Below are positions 11,161 to 26,100 of a DNA stretch of 64,000 nucleotides, piece after piece. The position numbers were made by a program, and so were the translations under genes. Source of the DNA: Rugalucina vietnamica (taxonomy: Eukaryota; Mollusca; Bivalvia; Lucinida; Lucinidae); assembly GCA_964017185.1 (NCBI GenBank), contig OZ024882.1, positions 37,062,488 through 37,126,487 on the forward strand. Reading direction: 5' to 3'. Below the pieces are notes generated by a model. The model saw only the letters and a program-made list of their open reading frames with translations, was not told the DNA's origin and did no database searches. The first letter of the stretch is position 1. Each line of letters opens with the position of its first letter.

Positions 11161-13218
11161 CTACCAAAGCTTATAATTGCCTTCCTTAATTAATTTTTGA
11201 ATAACAGAAGGGATGTTTCTGGACCCTGTTAAGATGAAATCTCCAGGTATCAGATTGCTATAATGTATCTGGGTCTCTCCACATTCAGTGGCAGATACTT
11301 TATAGCCTCTTGATTGGTACATCTTAAGGGTAATCATCTCCTCTCTCTTTTCAGTAATTTGACCAACTTGGACTGTTTGCGCATCCAGCAGCAGTAGAGC
11401 AAACTTTCCGATAGAATACTTCCTTCTGTCTGCACCTTTCTGCCCTTCTGAGCGCACCTGGAATTAAAAATAAATTATTTTCATAACTATGACATTGTGT
11501 GATTTTTGATTTGTGGTCTTATTGCCTTTCAGAATATTCTTGACATAAGATTACTAAGTAACTAATTAATAATTGAGCCATCGCACAAGAAAACCAGCAA
11601 TTTGCTAATGTGAAAACAAAGGCGCAGATCAACTGTGCAGTAACTGCACAGCTGATCAGCACCTTTGTTTTCGCTACACGTATAGTACAATTCCTCTTCT
11701 TCATAAGTCCGAAATATCAAGCTTCTAGCCTGCTTATTTGACCGTACAGCCTGGTTTGTGTCAGACCTGGTCAGAGCCCCAAATTGTTGGTTTTCTCATG
11801 CACAGGCTCAATTATGATGTCATAACTTTAACTTTTTAGAGTATATGGAATGCAGTCATATAGCAATACTCTCCTTGGATAAATCAGGGAATTACTGTGC
11901 AGTCTATTCCTGAAAAGTTTCTTGTAGGCAGTTTTTGGCCCTGGCCCATTGGGGCCTAAAGAAATAGATGGGTTGCTTGTGTACACTTCCGACTGACCAT
12001 CTTACATGTATTTCTGGATTACCGTTCAGGTTTGCTCCTGCCCAGAAAAAGTGGTTTAAAGTCCAATAAGCCTTTGGGGTGTTGTTGGATGGTTATATTT
12101 GAAGCACTTGTTGGATGTCATGATGTCCTCATTTTGGGTAAAAGTCCCATAAAATGGAAGTAACATCCCGACATGACCTTAGCTGTTGACTGGGATGTTA
12201 AGCATCAATTCAATCAACCAACAAAAGCAGTTCAGAATCCCACAAAAATTATAACAATTTACAGAAATTAATAATCTAGGAAGTTCAATGGGCTTTCCTA
12301 TGGGGTGCTGTTTTACTATTTATTCCTTATTTATGGATATCCATAAATGAATTATGGATATCCATAATTCATTTATGAATATCCATAATTGAATTCAGGA
12401 TATCCTAAAATAATTATAGATATCATAAATTATTTAAGGATGTCCATAAACGAATTATCGATATCCAAAAATGAATATAGGATATCAATAAATGAATTTA
12501 GGATATCCATAAATACATTTAAGGATATCCTTAAATGTATTTATGGATGTCCAAAAATAATCTTGAATTTAGGATATCCATAATTCGAATAAAGGATGTC
12601 CATAATTTGAATTTAGAATATGCGTAAATAGTCTGATTTAAGGATATCCATAATTCGTTTTAAGGATATCCTAAATTCATTTTTGAAAATCTTCCCTAAG
12701 CTATTTCTTTAATATATATATATATATATTTTTTTTTTTGTGATTGAATTATGGATATCCTAAAATACAACCCTATTTTAGGATATTCATTAATCGATTT
12801 AAGGATACCCATATATCGAATATTGGATATCCAGTATTCATCCTATTAAAGGGTATCCTTAAATCGAATTATGGATATCCTAAAATAAGGTTGTATTTTA
12901 AGATATCCATAATTCTATCTATTTTTTTATTTATTAGAAATTTTATGACAATAATATACACATATTATTTAGATGCAAATTAGTAACATTATATAACATT
13001 TGTAAGTATATATGCCAAAGGCTTGGATTAGGACGGTACTATAATGAGTACTATATTGAGTATATTATATTAGAGACATTTTCCTGGTGTAGTGTTATAT
13101 GTCTTTATATACAACTTTTTATTTTAAGCATATTTTTCATGGAATCAAAACAAGAGAGAGAGAGCAGTTATAAACCAACAATCAAATCACTAGCAGCATA
13201 TTGCTATTGTCAAAAAGA

Positions 13219-13254
<36 letters not shown>

Positions 13255-16200
13255 TATAATAATGATGATGATAATGATGATGATGTATTGTTATTTGTGT
13301 CTTCATTTAGGAATGCCACAATTATTGATCACGTGACTAGGAATGCTGTTTCGTGGTAAAGTCAATGAGTCGAATAATTTCGTTTTGTGCCATTTCTAAG
13401 AGGATTAGAGGTCAGTATGCATTATTAACTGTTACTTTTCATACTTGCGGTTTAGTATTTTCGCATCTCCTATTTTTGATTTTTTGTTGCTCATACAAGT
13501 TAAGACTTTTTGAAAAGACTTGATCTTTAAGATCAATTTTTATGGTATTACTTAAACAGTTGAGATTGTAATTGAGTGAATAAAATGCCACAAAGAACAT
13601 GTACTAATTCTTTAAATGTTTATCTTTACATTTTTTTTTTTTTTTTTGTAGGATCAGGGGAGTGCTACAATAATTTACGGGTAGTGCAGTCTGACCAAAC
13701 TCAAAGCTGGAGTTTTGCGTATGGCACCAATATTTATACAATGTGCTTCGAATAAAGGTAAGTATAATGTATATAGAGGATATTTACTTTTTTATACTAT
13801 ACAATACACGGGCATTTTCCTATTCACAAAGCAGGCGGTGAAAATGCAAAAACCAAACATTTTTGAAAACACAAATAATTTTCGTACCACATTGTTCCTA
13901 ACGTTCTAACTAAGAAAATGAATGCCCACACTTTATGTTTTCGTTCGTAAATAACAGAGTTATAGGCATTTGAATTTCTGAAGTGAGGCACATTTAATGA
14001 CGTCAAGTGAATGGAAACGTCAGAAGTAATCCAAACTCTACAGTGAAAATATCGGCTGATATCAATCACTAGTGAAAATATCAATATCAATTCTGCAGTG
14101 AAAATATCACTTTTATCCATTTTTGATATACATTAATTTCACTGCTAAGTATAAAATAAATAGAAAGGGTTTTATTTTAGGCTGATAGATAAATGAATTG
14201 CTTTTCTCAATAATGTGTGAATAGGTTATGATCTATTTGTGTTTTTAATATATCCAGAAACTACTGCTATCTTCATCTATCTTCATATACTGAGTCCATC
14301 AATTTCTGATCATCATCTCAGGTGTAGCTAGTAATTCTGCATTGTTTTGATCTGAGATTGCCTGGTTTCCGCACAAGAGGTCCCTGTCTGTTATGGAAAT
14401 GTGGCCATATATATTGGGTTTAGATATCGGCTAGTTCATTGAGTCATTTGGTTGGTTTTGGTAATGAGGACATTCGTGTAAAAAAAATGTTTCTTTCTTT
14501 CTGGTACTTGACAGTGAATACAGTTAGGTGAATTTTTTAGACGGTCATTACAGAGATCAAAGTTAAGTAACTTAAGTTGGCTTTAGTTATTTCTTAATGG
14601 ATCCTTAATTGACATAGCAGAAAATTTGATTGTCTTTCACATTCAAAGAAGTACTTTGGAGTTTTTTTGTTCTCTTTTTTAATGTTCTTTTAAAAGAATA
14701 AAGTGAGGTTCAGTTTTTTAGTTCAGGATCAATATTATTCCATAGATCAGTTGTTGATATGATTTTTTTTTTTTTTTTTGTATTATTAGCATGTGCTTTG
14801 CATTGTGCCGGGTAATTAGCATAAATTAATGCGGTATATTAACAGCACATGTGCATGTGACTTGCCAAATTAATAATACATGCCTTTTTTCTTCCTTTAT
14901 ATACGCCTGTTAATAGCGGGTGACACATACATTTATGCAATAATAGCTCTTCATGCCTGCTCTGTGCACAGAGATAGTTGATATACTAACCTGTTTTCCT
15001 TTGGATGTTTTATTCAAGTATTTTTCCAGAAGGGCCTTGTCTTTTTCTGTCATGGTGGTGGATGTTGGCTCCTCATTGTACTCTCCCAGTTGTAGGAGTG
15101 GCCACTCAGATGATTCTCTTTGCAGTGGATTTGCAAAGAAGGCATTCCATTCTTCAATATCTTGTGCAGAAAACGCTGCTAAGTCGAAATCCTTGGTTAC
15201 AGATCTAAAAATATATACATTTTAACTGGAAATCATACAATTATATAAACTGCACTTTTCTGTGATGAAGAAATACTTCCACATGATGATGAAAGAATCA
15301 AATGGCAGACCCAGGCTATTAATCCAGAATCCAGTGCTTTCTTCTTTAGATCTGGTCTGTTGCTCAGTCCAATGTTAAAAGACACTCAAAGTCTACAAGA
15401 TCATTTTAATAGCTTTAAGTACATGTATATAATCAAGATTATTCTATCATAAAGGGATATATTATTTATTAAAATAATCCAATATACGAGGGCCATTTGG
15501 AAAGTACATACATGTAGTATGGCATTATAATTCTGTCATGTGTTAGTAATTACATATTGAGCCAATATGTGTATGGAAAGTAAAATTCCTCCTCTTTACG
15601 ATGACAAAGTATTTTGAAAAAATCAATAGAAAATCAGTGACATAATTTGTGACCAAATAATGACAAATAAACAATATCTCTCGAAATTATTTTTCTGTAG
15701 AAGTCTTCTGCGGTCATTGCTTACAAGGCTGGCATTATATGATGCAAAAAATATTGATTAATACAGAAGTTGTAACCATTCAAATATTAACATTTTTGCG
15801 ATGCTGATAGCCTGATACAACATCAAGATATATGTCGTCTGAAAATACCAGTGAATTGAATATCTTGCTTTATTTGTTGTGAACAATGTATATATAGAGA
15901 ATTTAGTCATGCAACTATATCGTGGTCATGATCCTGCTGAATTCCCATGAAAATGAATTTTTAAGACACTATCCACCCGTATATTTTATGAAATATAGAA
16001 TATTTCTAGAAGATATCTTGTCAGTCACCACATTTATAAGTAACTGATTTTATGTCTCAAACAATTCTTATCATTCTGTTTGCTCCAGCTTACAGTTTAG
16101 ACAAACAAAACCATTTCCTCCTATCTCTTATCATCCATACACATGGCCAGATTTAAATAGTTATCTGCCCTTTGTTGTGCTCTGAATAGTTTTTAGTTTG

Positions 16201-17114
16201 CTATGTCATAAAGCAGGGAAACAGTACTTGGTAGGAAACTAAACACAAAATGAAAATAAATAAATGTCGTTTTTATATTTTTTTCAAATTAATCATTGTG
16301 ACGGGTGCATTTTGACAAAGAGAAATTAACAAAATGCAGAGAATCCCAAGAGTATTGTGGTCTGGTTCTGAAGTTATAAGAATTGGCCAATTCATTTGTG
16401 ACTTGTATAATAAAATGACTGTATGATTGAGTACAAAATGGTGCAAAACATTAACAATTTTATGCTATTTTGCAGTCATTGTGTTCATGTACTGCTGAGT
16501 TTAAAAATGATAAACAAGTGTCTGTTTCACAGAGGTTTTACTTTTTCCAGCCCATGTTTACAATAATAGTTTACCCGACTGCATCATGCCATTTTCATGA
16601 AAATAGTGTTAGAATACAGAGGAAAGATAACTTTTTGAAATGACACCAAACATATATGGGTTTGCCAATTAGTCACTGAAATAATGGACCACACTACATA
16701 GTTTCCAACTTTACAATTTGTACACACACCTTTTCAGATCTGTAAACTCTGCCTCATCTATACTTGGTTGGACAACATCAGGAAAACCTGTAGGTATTCT
16801 CTGCCGCCGAGCATCATCAAGCCTGAAGATCTCTAAGGCGGGCTCTTTGAATGTGGGCTGCCACACAGCGCCATCACTGAGGTCTTTGAATTGGATAGTG
16901 ACATGACCAGTTGGATCTGCAAAGACTCTGAAATTAGAAAGAATAGGGGATGGTTTAATATTTTATAGATATTAATGGCACTGGTCTTATAAGTTTAAAG
17001 TACAAATCACTAATATCAAAATATTCATTTTAAAATAAGATTATCACAATAAAATAATGACTAAAACAACTGTATAATTTTATTTGGTTTTGACACTATT
17101 TTATTATAGAAAAT

Positions 17115-17165
<51 letters not shown>

Positions 17166-20100
17166 AGCGATTGTTTCCCTTTGGGCTCCTTGTTTTGTTT
17201 TGTTGGTACTTTAAATCTGCCAGTATGGTCATATTGGGATAGTTGCAACTTATTTTGTAAGAAATTGGATGATATTACATTTCACAATTCTGTATGACAG
17301 CATCCTCCATCAAAGCAAAGAGCTTACCTGTATATATGTGCACCTCTTACATCTCGTATTTTCAAAACATAAGGGAGCAACCATCCTGATATATTCCAGA
17401 CAGTGTTGATGTTAGAAACTACAGGCTCTTTTCCCATACTTTGGCTTCTTCTAATCACATCAAGGAGCTTAGATCTTGTAGTTGCTGCCTCTTTCCTTAA
17501 CTTGTGACTTATTTTGGAGAATGTTTGGTCTATATCTTCGTGGGTGTGGCCCACAAGGAGGAACGAGATCCAGGCCTGATATGAAATAAAAGAGTTAGAT
17601 TTGAGCCAGATCACTTGAAAACTTTTGTACTTTTTGGAAAGCAAAAAGGCAAATCAGCTATGTATAACTATAGATCTATGTTCTTTTGTGTTCACAATAT
17701 ACAAACTGATTAAACCCAGAATAAAAAGCCATTAGCCATCTTTTGTTGCTGTTCAGTCAGGTTTAACTTCAAATCTCGAGATACAAGTTTTCCTTTAATA
17801 TGTCACATCATTCCACAAGAGCGTTAACTCTCAACTGATCACAACTAGCAATGTTTGTACAAGTAATTAGCTTCAAATAAAATATCAATGTGTTATTTCT
17901 CTATATACTGCATGTTCAAATTTCATGATCAGATTTCAGATCATATTAGTTACCTGATCAGAATGTCTTATGTGCTCAATTTTATTAAACATTTTTCACT
18001 TCTTATTTCACAATAGTATAAAGTACGACATGACGGTTTTGATTAAAATAAGCATTGGACAAAACTCACCTCCTTAATGTATTTTCCATGCACTAGATAT
18101 GCCAGAAACCCAAGGAAGAATTTATTCTTGTTTTCCCTGAAAAAGAGCACAGGAAAATTCTTGTTACAGTGTATGCCTAGGTTACACTGTCCGGTGTGTC
18201 ATATGATTGGTCTGATTTTCCTTCCCTACTATCTTTCTGACATAGTAAGTGACCATGGGCTATGAAGTACATGTATTTGTTTACAATCTGTATAGGCATT
18301 GTGCAATTTCTTGCTCTGGTATTTGTCGATGTTTTGTATGGAGATCGTATGAAAATTGCAAGCGTCCACAGACTATTAGTGGATATCGTAAAAAGCTTTA
18401 CAACTTCTGACTGGGCTCTCCATATGCCGTTCTATGCTAGGTGGCACTCCGTTTTTCTGCGTTCTATAAAGTGCATGCTACAAAGTGTATATTGCAATTA
18501 TGGCCTCTCTTCATATGGCCTGCCTAAATTGCACAGCTCTCTACCTGAGTGTTGGTACATGTAGCATCAGTGCCATCTTTTCACATGTAACAACAGTTAA
18601 AGTAAACAGAACAGCTGAAGATGACAAATGTAACCGCCCAGGTATGAAATGAATACATTTGAAACAATCATCTCAAAGCTAGTTTCCTTTTATTTACAAA
18701 TGCAGCAAGTCACCGATGAGTCACAGGTTATACAATAGTAATGCTTTCATCACTTTAGCTTATGATAGTGTAATTAAGGCTTTGTTTACTCGTTTAAATT
18801 TGTTCTGTAAAATATGTTTTTAATTTAACTCCTGTCATTGTTTGGAGCTCACTTTACCTGGATGTGTTATCCAGCTGGACATACAAGATTGGTGGCAGTC
18901 TGTTGTTAGTTGCTTCATTCAGTAGGACATTCAAGAGAACTGTCAATGTCATGTTGGTGCCGTGGGGATATTCATTGAAGTCCACCATAAAATATTTGTT
19001 CCTTCCATGGGCAATAGCACCTACAACATGAGTTCTCAGCTTCCTTTGTCCTGCTGCCTGTGGTGAAAGACATTTTAGCATGCACTAGCATTCCATCAGA
19101 TATTTTTTTTTTTTTGATACAAATGTACCAATACCATAATTCAGGACTCAATGTTTTACTTTAGGACAATCAGAATTTACATATATTTCATGGTAATTTG
19201 AATGTGTCAAGGCCATGGGATACATGCCAACTTTGTGTGATGAGTCTGATCATGAGTTGGTTTGATAAAACCATTAGCAAAAGTAAAAGAAGGCAATGAT
19301 CAGGAAATGACACAATCAGAAAGAAATTCCCACTCCCCAAACCGAGGTTGGAAAAAAACAAACTAAATTTACACTCAATTACTTATACTAAGAAAACATA
19401 TAGTAAGCCGAGTGAGCAGCTATTTCCCAATAGGAGGCCACTCAGTTACCCAAACTTAACTAAAAATATGAAAACATACATGATGTGCAAACATTACAAG
19501 AATTCTACACCAAAACAATGTAATTCCTAGTCTCTTTGTGATAGTCATACTAGTTGTGAATCATGTTTTGATACTGCCAAAAGAAGCCTGACACTCATAC
19601 AGTCAGCTACACTCTCATGTGACAGTTCTGGAACCACAATCAAATTTTAGAACCCTAGATTCATCTTTATGAGACAGACAGACATACAAACACAAACAGA
19701 AAAAAGTACTCATATGCTCATCCTGCTTTGAAGTTGAGAGAAAAAACAAAGCATTACTGGCCTTGAAAATTAAACATACATTTGGGTTGTTCCAGTCTCT
19801 GTAGTGAGGGAGATCAGTCTTCTTTTGATCCATCCCATCTATAATAATACTCAGGATTTGTTTGGGACGTTGCTCTGCCTGGGCTCTACGAAAATAGTAT
19901 GCCTCCCTCTCATTCCTGTAAATGACAGTAAAATATTCATATGCTGGGACCAGTGCTACTGACATAGTCAAAGTAAGAGGAAGCCATATACCTAATAAAG
20001 CAAGAATAGAAAGCCAAGGAATTGATATTATAAAATTTAATATCCCACCCCAGACACAAAATGGGAAAGAAAAGTGTTAGTTTCTAATTATATAACAATA

Positions 20101-23100
20101 CTGTATTCATCCTAATTCATTCACAGGCCCCATAAGTGTACATTAATTTTTTTAAAGTAATATTCATTCTTTCCAGAAAAAAAAACAAACAAAGTATATA
20201 CTTCAAACGTCTAAACAACTTCATCATTAATATTTTTCACGTAAGGGACAGGCTAAGATAAGAATCTTTATTATTCATTCTGTTGTATGTTCTGTTTTGA
20301 ACGATACAAGGTACATGTATAGTGCAAATATTTTGACCATGTCGCTTGAATCATGCGCATATTGTAATTAGGTAGTGCAGTTATCCTAATTCAGACATGT
20401 AGGTATGTGATAGTCATAAATTGTTATTGCAGTGGCAATACACTGTCTTACCAGAGGACCAATGGTCCTGTAAACGCTCATCTTATCTGGACAGTTTTAC
20501 TTGTAGGGGAGCTAATGATCCCTGCCCTAGGGCAGGATCCCTGCCCAGTGTATGGACCCCAGGAACACAGGTGGCATTATTTAAGAATAGAGGATCTTAC
20601 ACGAGTGGTCATTTCATATGAAATGACCACGAGTGTAAGATTCGTTTTATCATATAACTTTTAAAATAGGATTTTATTGCCTTCGAAGTGGGCATATTTT
20701 CAATGAAACTTTACATTTTTGTTACGGACGTCGTCAATGATGTTACGTATTCCTGCAAAAGTGTTAATACACATGTGGTCATATGATTTTTATGACATGA
20801 CGTTACCCACTGGAAAACAGCGACATCATACGATAAAGAGGATTACACACAAAATGTAAAAGCTCCAGGACTCAATTGGTTTCTGACATGAAGATTTTTG
20901 GATGCTTTTCCCATTGTAAGTATATGGGAGCTAATGTCCCCTGGGGTAGGGCCATTTTGAACCCCAGGGTCATCATTGGCAGTATCTATGTAAAGCATCA
21001 TAAAACATTGCTGCATACTAAATATACAAGCTTTGGGTCTTGTGGTTTCAGAGAAAAAGATTTTTTTCATATGTTTCCTATTATAAACCTATGGCAGATA
21101 ATGACGTCCCTGGGGCGTGGCCCATATGGGCCCAGGGGTATGGTTGTCCAATTGTATTAAGAAGAATACTTAACATTGCTACACACAAAATATAAAAGCT
21201 CTACGACTCATGGTTTCTGGGAAAATGGCTTTTGTGTGTTTTTTCACATTGTAAGTATATGGGAGCTAATGACCCCTCGGGTGGGGCCATTTTTGACCCC
21301 AGCGGCATGATTGGCAGGATTTATGTGGAGCACCACATAACATTGCTTCATACTTAATATACAAGCTTTTGGTCCTGTGGTTTCAGAGAAGAAGATTTTT
21401 TCATGTACTTCCATTTTAAACCTATGGCAGATAATGACGTCCCTGGGGTGGTGGGCAGGATTGATAAAGAAGACCACTATACATTGCTACACACAATTGT
21501 AAGTCTATGGGAGCTCATGACCCCCAAAGTGGGGCCATTTTTGACCCCAGGGGCATGATTCGCAGGATTTATGTAAAGTTGCACATAACAATGCTGCATA
21601 CGAAATATAGAAGCTTTGGCTCTTGAGGTTTCAGAGAAGAAGATTTTTTCATGTATTTCCCATTATAAGCCTATGGCAGATAATGACGCCCCAGGGGTGG
21701 GACCTGTATTGACCCCAGGGGCACATTTGGCAAGATTTATAAAGAGGACCACCATACATTGCTACATACTAAATATGAAAGCTCTGGGCCTTGTGGTTTT
21801 AGAGAAGAAGATTTTTTTATGTTTTTTCCCATTGTAAGTCTATGGGAGCTACCAGTTGCCATTGAACCATAGTTCTTATCTGACCTGGCCAAAAACCTAA
21901 TGCAACAACCGTTACCCCAATGATTGCGATTGGCTGACTAGTTGGGGAGATATTCGTCTTTGAAATTGTGGACTACGGATGCTGACGGACGATGACAACA
22001 GATACTGGATGCCTGCCTATCCTATAAGCTCACCTCTGAGCCTTTGGCTCACGTGAGCTAAAAATTAATATGCGAATGTTGACATTATTTCTATTTCACA
22101 ATATGAAATCGGCACATGAACATGTATAGCATGGTATCAAGCAGCACGGTCAAAGTATTTGCACTAAATCAAAAATTTACCACTGGCTTGGCAAAACACT
22201 CAAATGTATGCTTATGAGGATGACATTTTTTTCCCCGAAAATATTTGATTATTTTGGAAATAAAATCATACTTTGATCCAATAAGAAAAAGTATTGTTCA
22301 TATGAAACACAGAAGACATGCACAACAGAGAAGTAGACCAAGAAAATCTAATGGCATAATGGCAGCATGAATTTAGCACTGTGCTGGTCATAAGTTCTAC
22401 ATGAACTTAGAGTATAATGGAAAACAAATTCTTAGAACAATTTCTATGCAAGGTTTCATACTCTCAACTGTTATTACCATAAACATTTCAGTTTCTTTTT
22501 ATTAATCTTCAATCTCTATCTTCAACTTACTTCTGTTCCATCAGATGCAACTCTCTAGCTCTAACAATTCTTTGCCTTTCTTCCAGATTTTTTGTATCTC
22601 TATTAATTCTTTGAGATTTATGCAGTCTGCACATTTGGTATTGATTTGATTCTGAAATGAATAAATTTTACATGTATATATTATTTCTTGCCCAAAAGCA
22701 AGATTCTATGTTGTATTATAATAAGGTAGTGCTTGTGGTTAGTGGGGTATAACTGTTTGTCTGTGGTTTATCTAAGTTTAAAAGTATTTTATTTTGTTTT
22801 TGACCAGTCTGGTCATCACAAAACACTCTAATTTTTCTCTGCCAATTTTCCTTTACCAATTTTCCTCCCCAACTTTGGGGTTCTGATCATCCCACTGATT
22901 TTGATATTATCTGGAGCTCTGATAGTTTAAGCTCCAGTACCTTTGTATAAGACAGGTAGTATAACAGCTAGCATCACTCTAAAACTATCAAGCAGTTACA
23001 GATATTATTATTGTATGTTTTAATTGTTTTTGTAGTGCATTTAGATGGATTAAGAAATATTTTGGAATACTTGATATTTTTCATTACCTGTCGATATGCA

Positions 23101-26100
23101 CTAGAAAAATTAAAAGCATACAAATAAAGCTTACATCAAGATTTTCACAAAAAATGGAAGCAAGAAGTTTCAATGGTGAAATTGGACGTCTAAAAATGAA
23201 GACACTAACAAAACTTACAAAACTTTAAACGTAATTTTGAACAAGAAAAGTACTTTCTTGCACACCAGATAGAGAAATCCTACGTTATACCCCATGTGAG
23301 AAATTCTTATCCCACCCTCGTTATTTCACCCTGGTCGCACCCTGTTCCTTTTTAACATTGGTTGTATAGAACGTCACGTAATTTCGTCGCTAAGCGCACA
23401 CGTCACAATGACGTCAAAACGTTTAAATTCAAAATGGCGGACGCCGCGATTGTAGCATTTTTCTAGGTAAATAGTATTAAAATCAAGCTTCGCCGCATTA
23501 AGGAGTGCAAGAAAAAGAATCCATCATGCGTGTAAGGTATGGATAGACAAATCTGTAGCTGTGGCCACAACAGGAGAAAAAACACCTGGCACACCCACAA
23601 GTCATGAATTTAATTATGATATAGCAGTATATGGAAACATAAATTGGATTACACTATTTGCACTAAATTAAAATATGTTATCTCCCTTTGACTTTGTGGT
23701 ACTGTTTACTTGCTTTTCTTTTGTATTGTTTTCTTTTTGTCTGTTTCATTCATTCATTAATAACATCCTGTTGTATTATGTCATGTTTCTTTGGAATAAG
23801 AACTTCTAAACATTAAAAAACAACATGCTTGGATTATTTGCTAAGTGCAGAGCATTAGATAAGCCAAATATTTTTGAGTGTGTGGAAAGTTTGTCTGAAA
23901 TGGTAAAACTGTATCATACTTAGAATTAGGCAGATTTAAAATATTATGTGTAGCATAGTCAAAATAAGTATCAACGGTGTTTCATAGAGAATAGAGACTG
24001 TCATGCTAGATACAGGCTTGAGGTGTTAATTGGCATACAATAATTTGCAATAAATCAGTATCTATATGTAATTAATGCATTGTATTACCTTATTGAAAGA
24101 AACATTTGGGAAGTCATCCTTTAGAATCTGGTAAAACTGGCTTTTCTCTAATACTTCTGACACTTGGTCCCTTCTGGCAGTTGATTCATAGAGGTTATAC
24201 AGGTCCTTTCGTGTAAGGCCATGGGGTACCCTGTACCTCTCGCAGGTCGGATCATGGTCACAAGTGCTTTTTACATATGCCTCAATAAAACCTTTGCAAG
24301 CTGCCCCTGAAAGAAAAAAATCGAAAGGACCAATGGTCCTGAGAATGCCCACCTGACACCTGTCCTGATATTGAGACTAGCTGGATGGCTACCTTAACTG
24401 TTGGGAAAGAGCTTGTCATCTTGTTCTTCAAGTGTGTTGTCAGCAAAAAATGATTTACTTTCTTTCCCGCCTGGTATCTATTTGGGGCTTTAAATTTAAT
24501 TGCATTGATACCAGGTCCCTCTATTCTTGTGGATTGTGATATGGCCATAAAAAGTCTCCCCATCCAAAATTCATTCATACTCATGTAGACTGGCACCCAT
24601 TGTCAAACTGGCTGTTTATCAGTAAAACATGTATACTATATATACACTGCTCAAAATCTTCTGATTGTCTTTTGACTTCTGAACCTATGAAGAGAGGTAA
24701 CTCCTTAGTTAATGTAAGATTGTTTTTGGAGGTTATAGAACATTCTACATATGTACTAGTGTATTAAGGCAATATTGAACAAAGGCCTGGAGCCAGTCTA
24801 TTCATCCATAGTGCAGATTATATTTTCCTTTTGGTCCTCTGAGATTAGGCAGGGGTCTACAGAGAAATAATAAAAATACATGTATGTGTCATCATCTGGT
24901 AAAGTGTTTAACTTCAATTTGGAAATTAAATGTAAAATTACAACATTTATATGCCAGTTTCATAGGGTCAATTCTATCCTTCACCTAAATAGCTTACCTC
25001 TGGCTCCCTGTGGTCGAACACCTGTTGTGGTCTTATCCAAATAAGTCAGCCCATCTTTCAAATGTTTTTTAGCCCTCTTGAATGTTGCCTCTGACACATT
25101 CATAACAAGGTTAATGAAAGTGGATCTGTAAGGTGTACATGTATATTAGACACTGCACAAGTAGATGCCTTTAACACAGTCATATAACTATGGCAGTGCT
25201 ATGGGTTTCATTATTCTGTCAGTGTCATTATCAAATATTAGAATCTGCTGAAAATATGAGTGATTCAGTTCTTTCTTATATATTTTAAGCTAGTATCTCA
25301 CTGGCATGCAAATTCCTCGCAACTGTTTTGAGAATTTAGTCGCGGACCTTTTCACATGATATTCGTGCGAGAAATACACAAGTATTTTCATGTGTTGTAA
25401 ACTAGTCGCGACTAGTCACGAAGGTTTTGATCATGTTTAAAAATTTTATGCAATTTTTTTTCGCCAAAATATGATGTTAGACTGTTGTGCGACAGTCGTA
25501 TAACTTATGTGCAAGCGTCGGGAACATGTCGCCGCAACATTTTGGGGAATTTACAATGCAAAAATTTCGTGTCACTCGTCATGCTCGTATAAATGTTGTA
25601 CAACAGTCGCGTGACAGTCTTTAGAAAACATGCAAACAACTGGCAACTATCCTGCGAGAAAATAAAACTAACCGACATTCGAAAGAATGTTGTGAGACAC
25701 TCTCATGAATGTCTTGTGAGTCATATGAAAGAAAATGAAACAGAAGCTACATTCATGGGAAAGTCATGAGACACTCACAAATGTCTCACGACTGACGTAC
25801 GAAAGTTGTGCGACAGTCAAGAGAAATATTTTTAAAATTAGACCTTAATTCAATAATTTGTAATACAAATGTCCATTCAGTGAGACTGCAACATGAAAGT
25901 TGTGTTTATATCATTAATCTGTGTCAAGAAAGTTGCGAACTAGTCTTCAGTTGTTGCAATCCAGTGAGATAGGGGCTTTAGTTAAAAATGAAAGTGAATA
26001 TCTATCATTCATTGCAGATTGTTTGAAACTTTGGTGAATGTTTAAAAATAAAACAAACTTGTACAGTTTCTTCAAATTTGTCTGTTTTTGTGGTAATTTG

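Noticed and set aside
14953..15225. Plus-strand frame of 90 codons
   Set aside because: It is the antisense shadow of DUF7869 exon 12 (14991-15204), whose minus frame is phased with both neighbours.
18262..18564. 100-codon plus-strand frame
   Set aside because: It lies within the putative MITE at 18177-18645 and has no motif.
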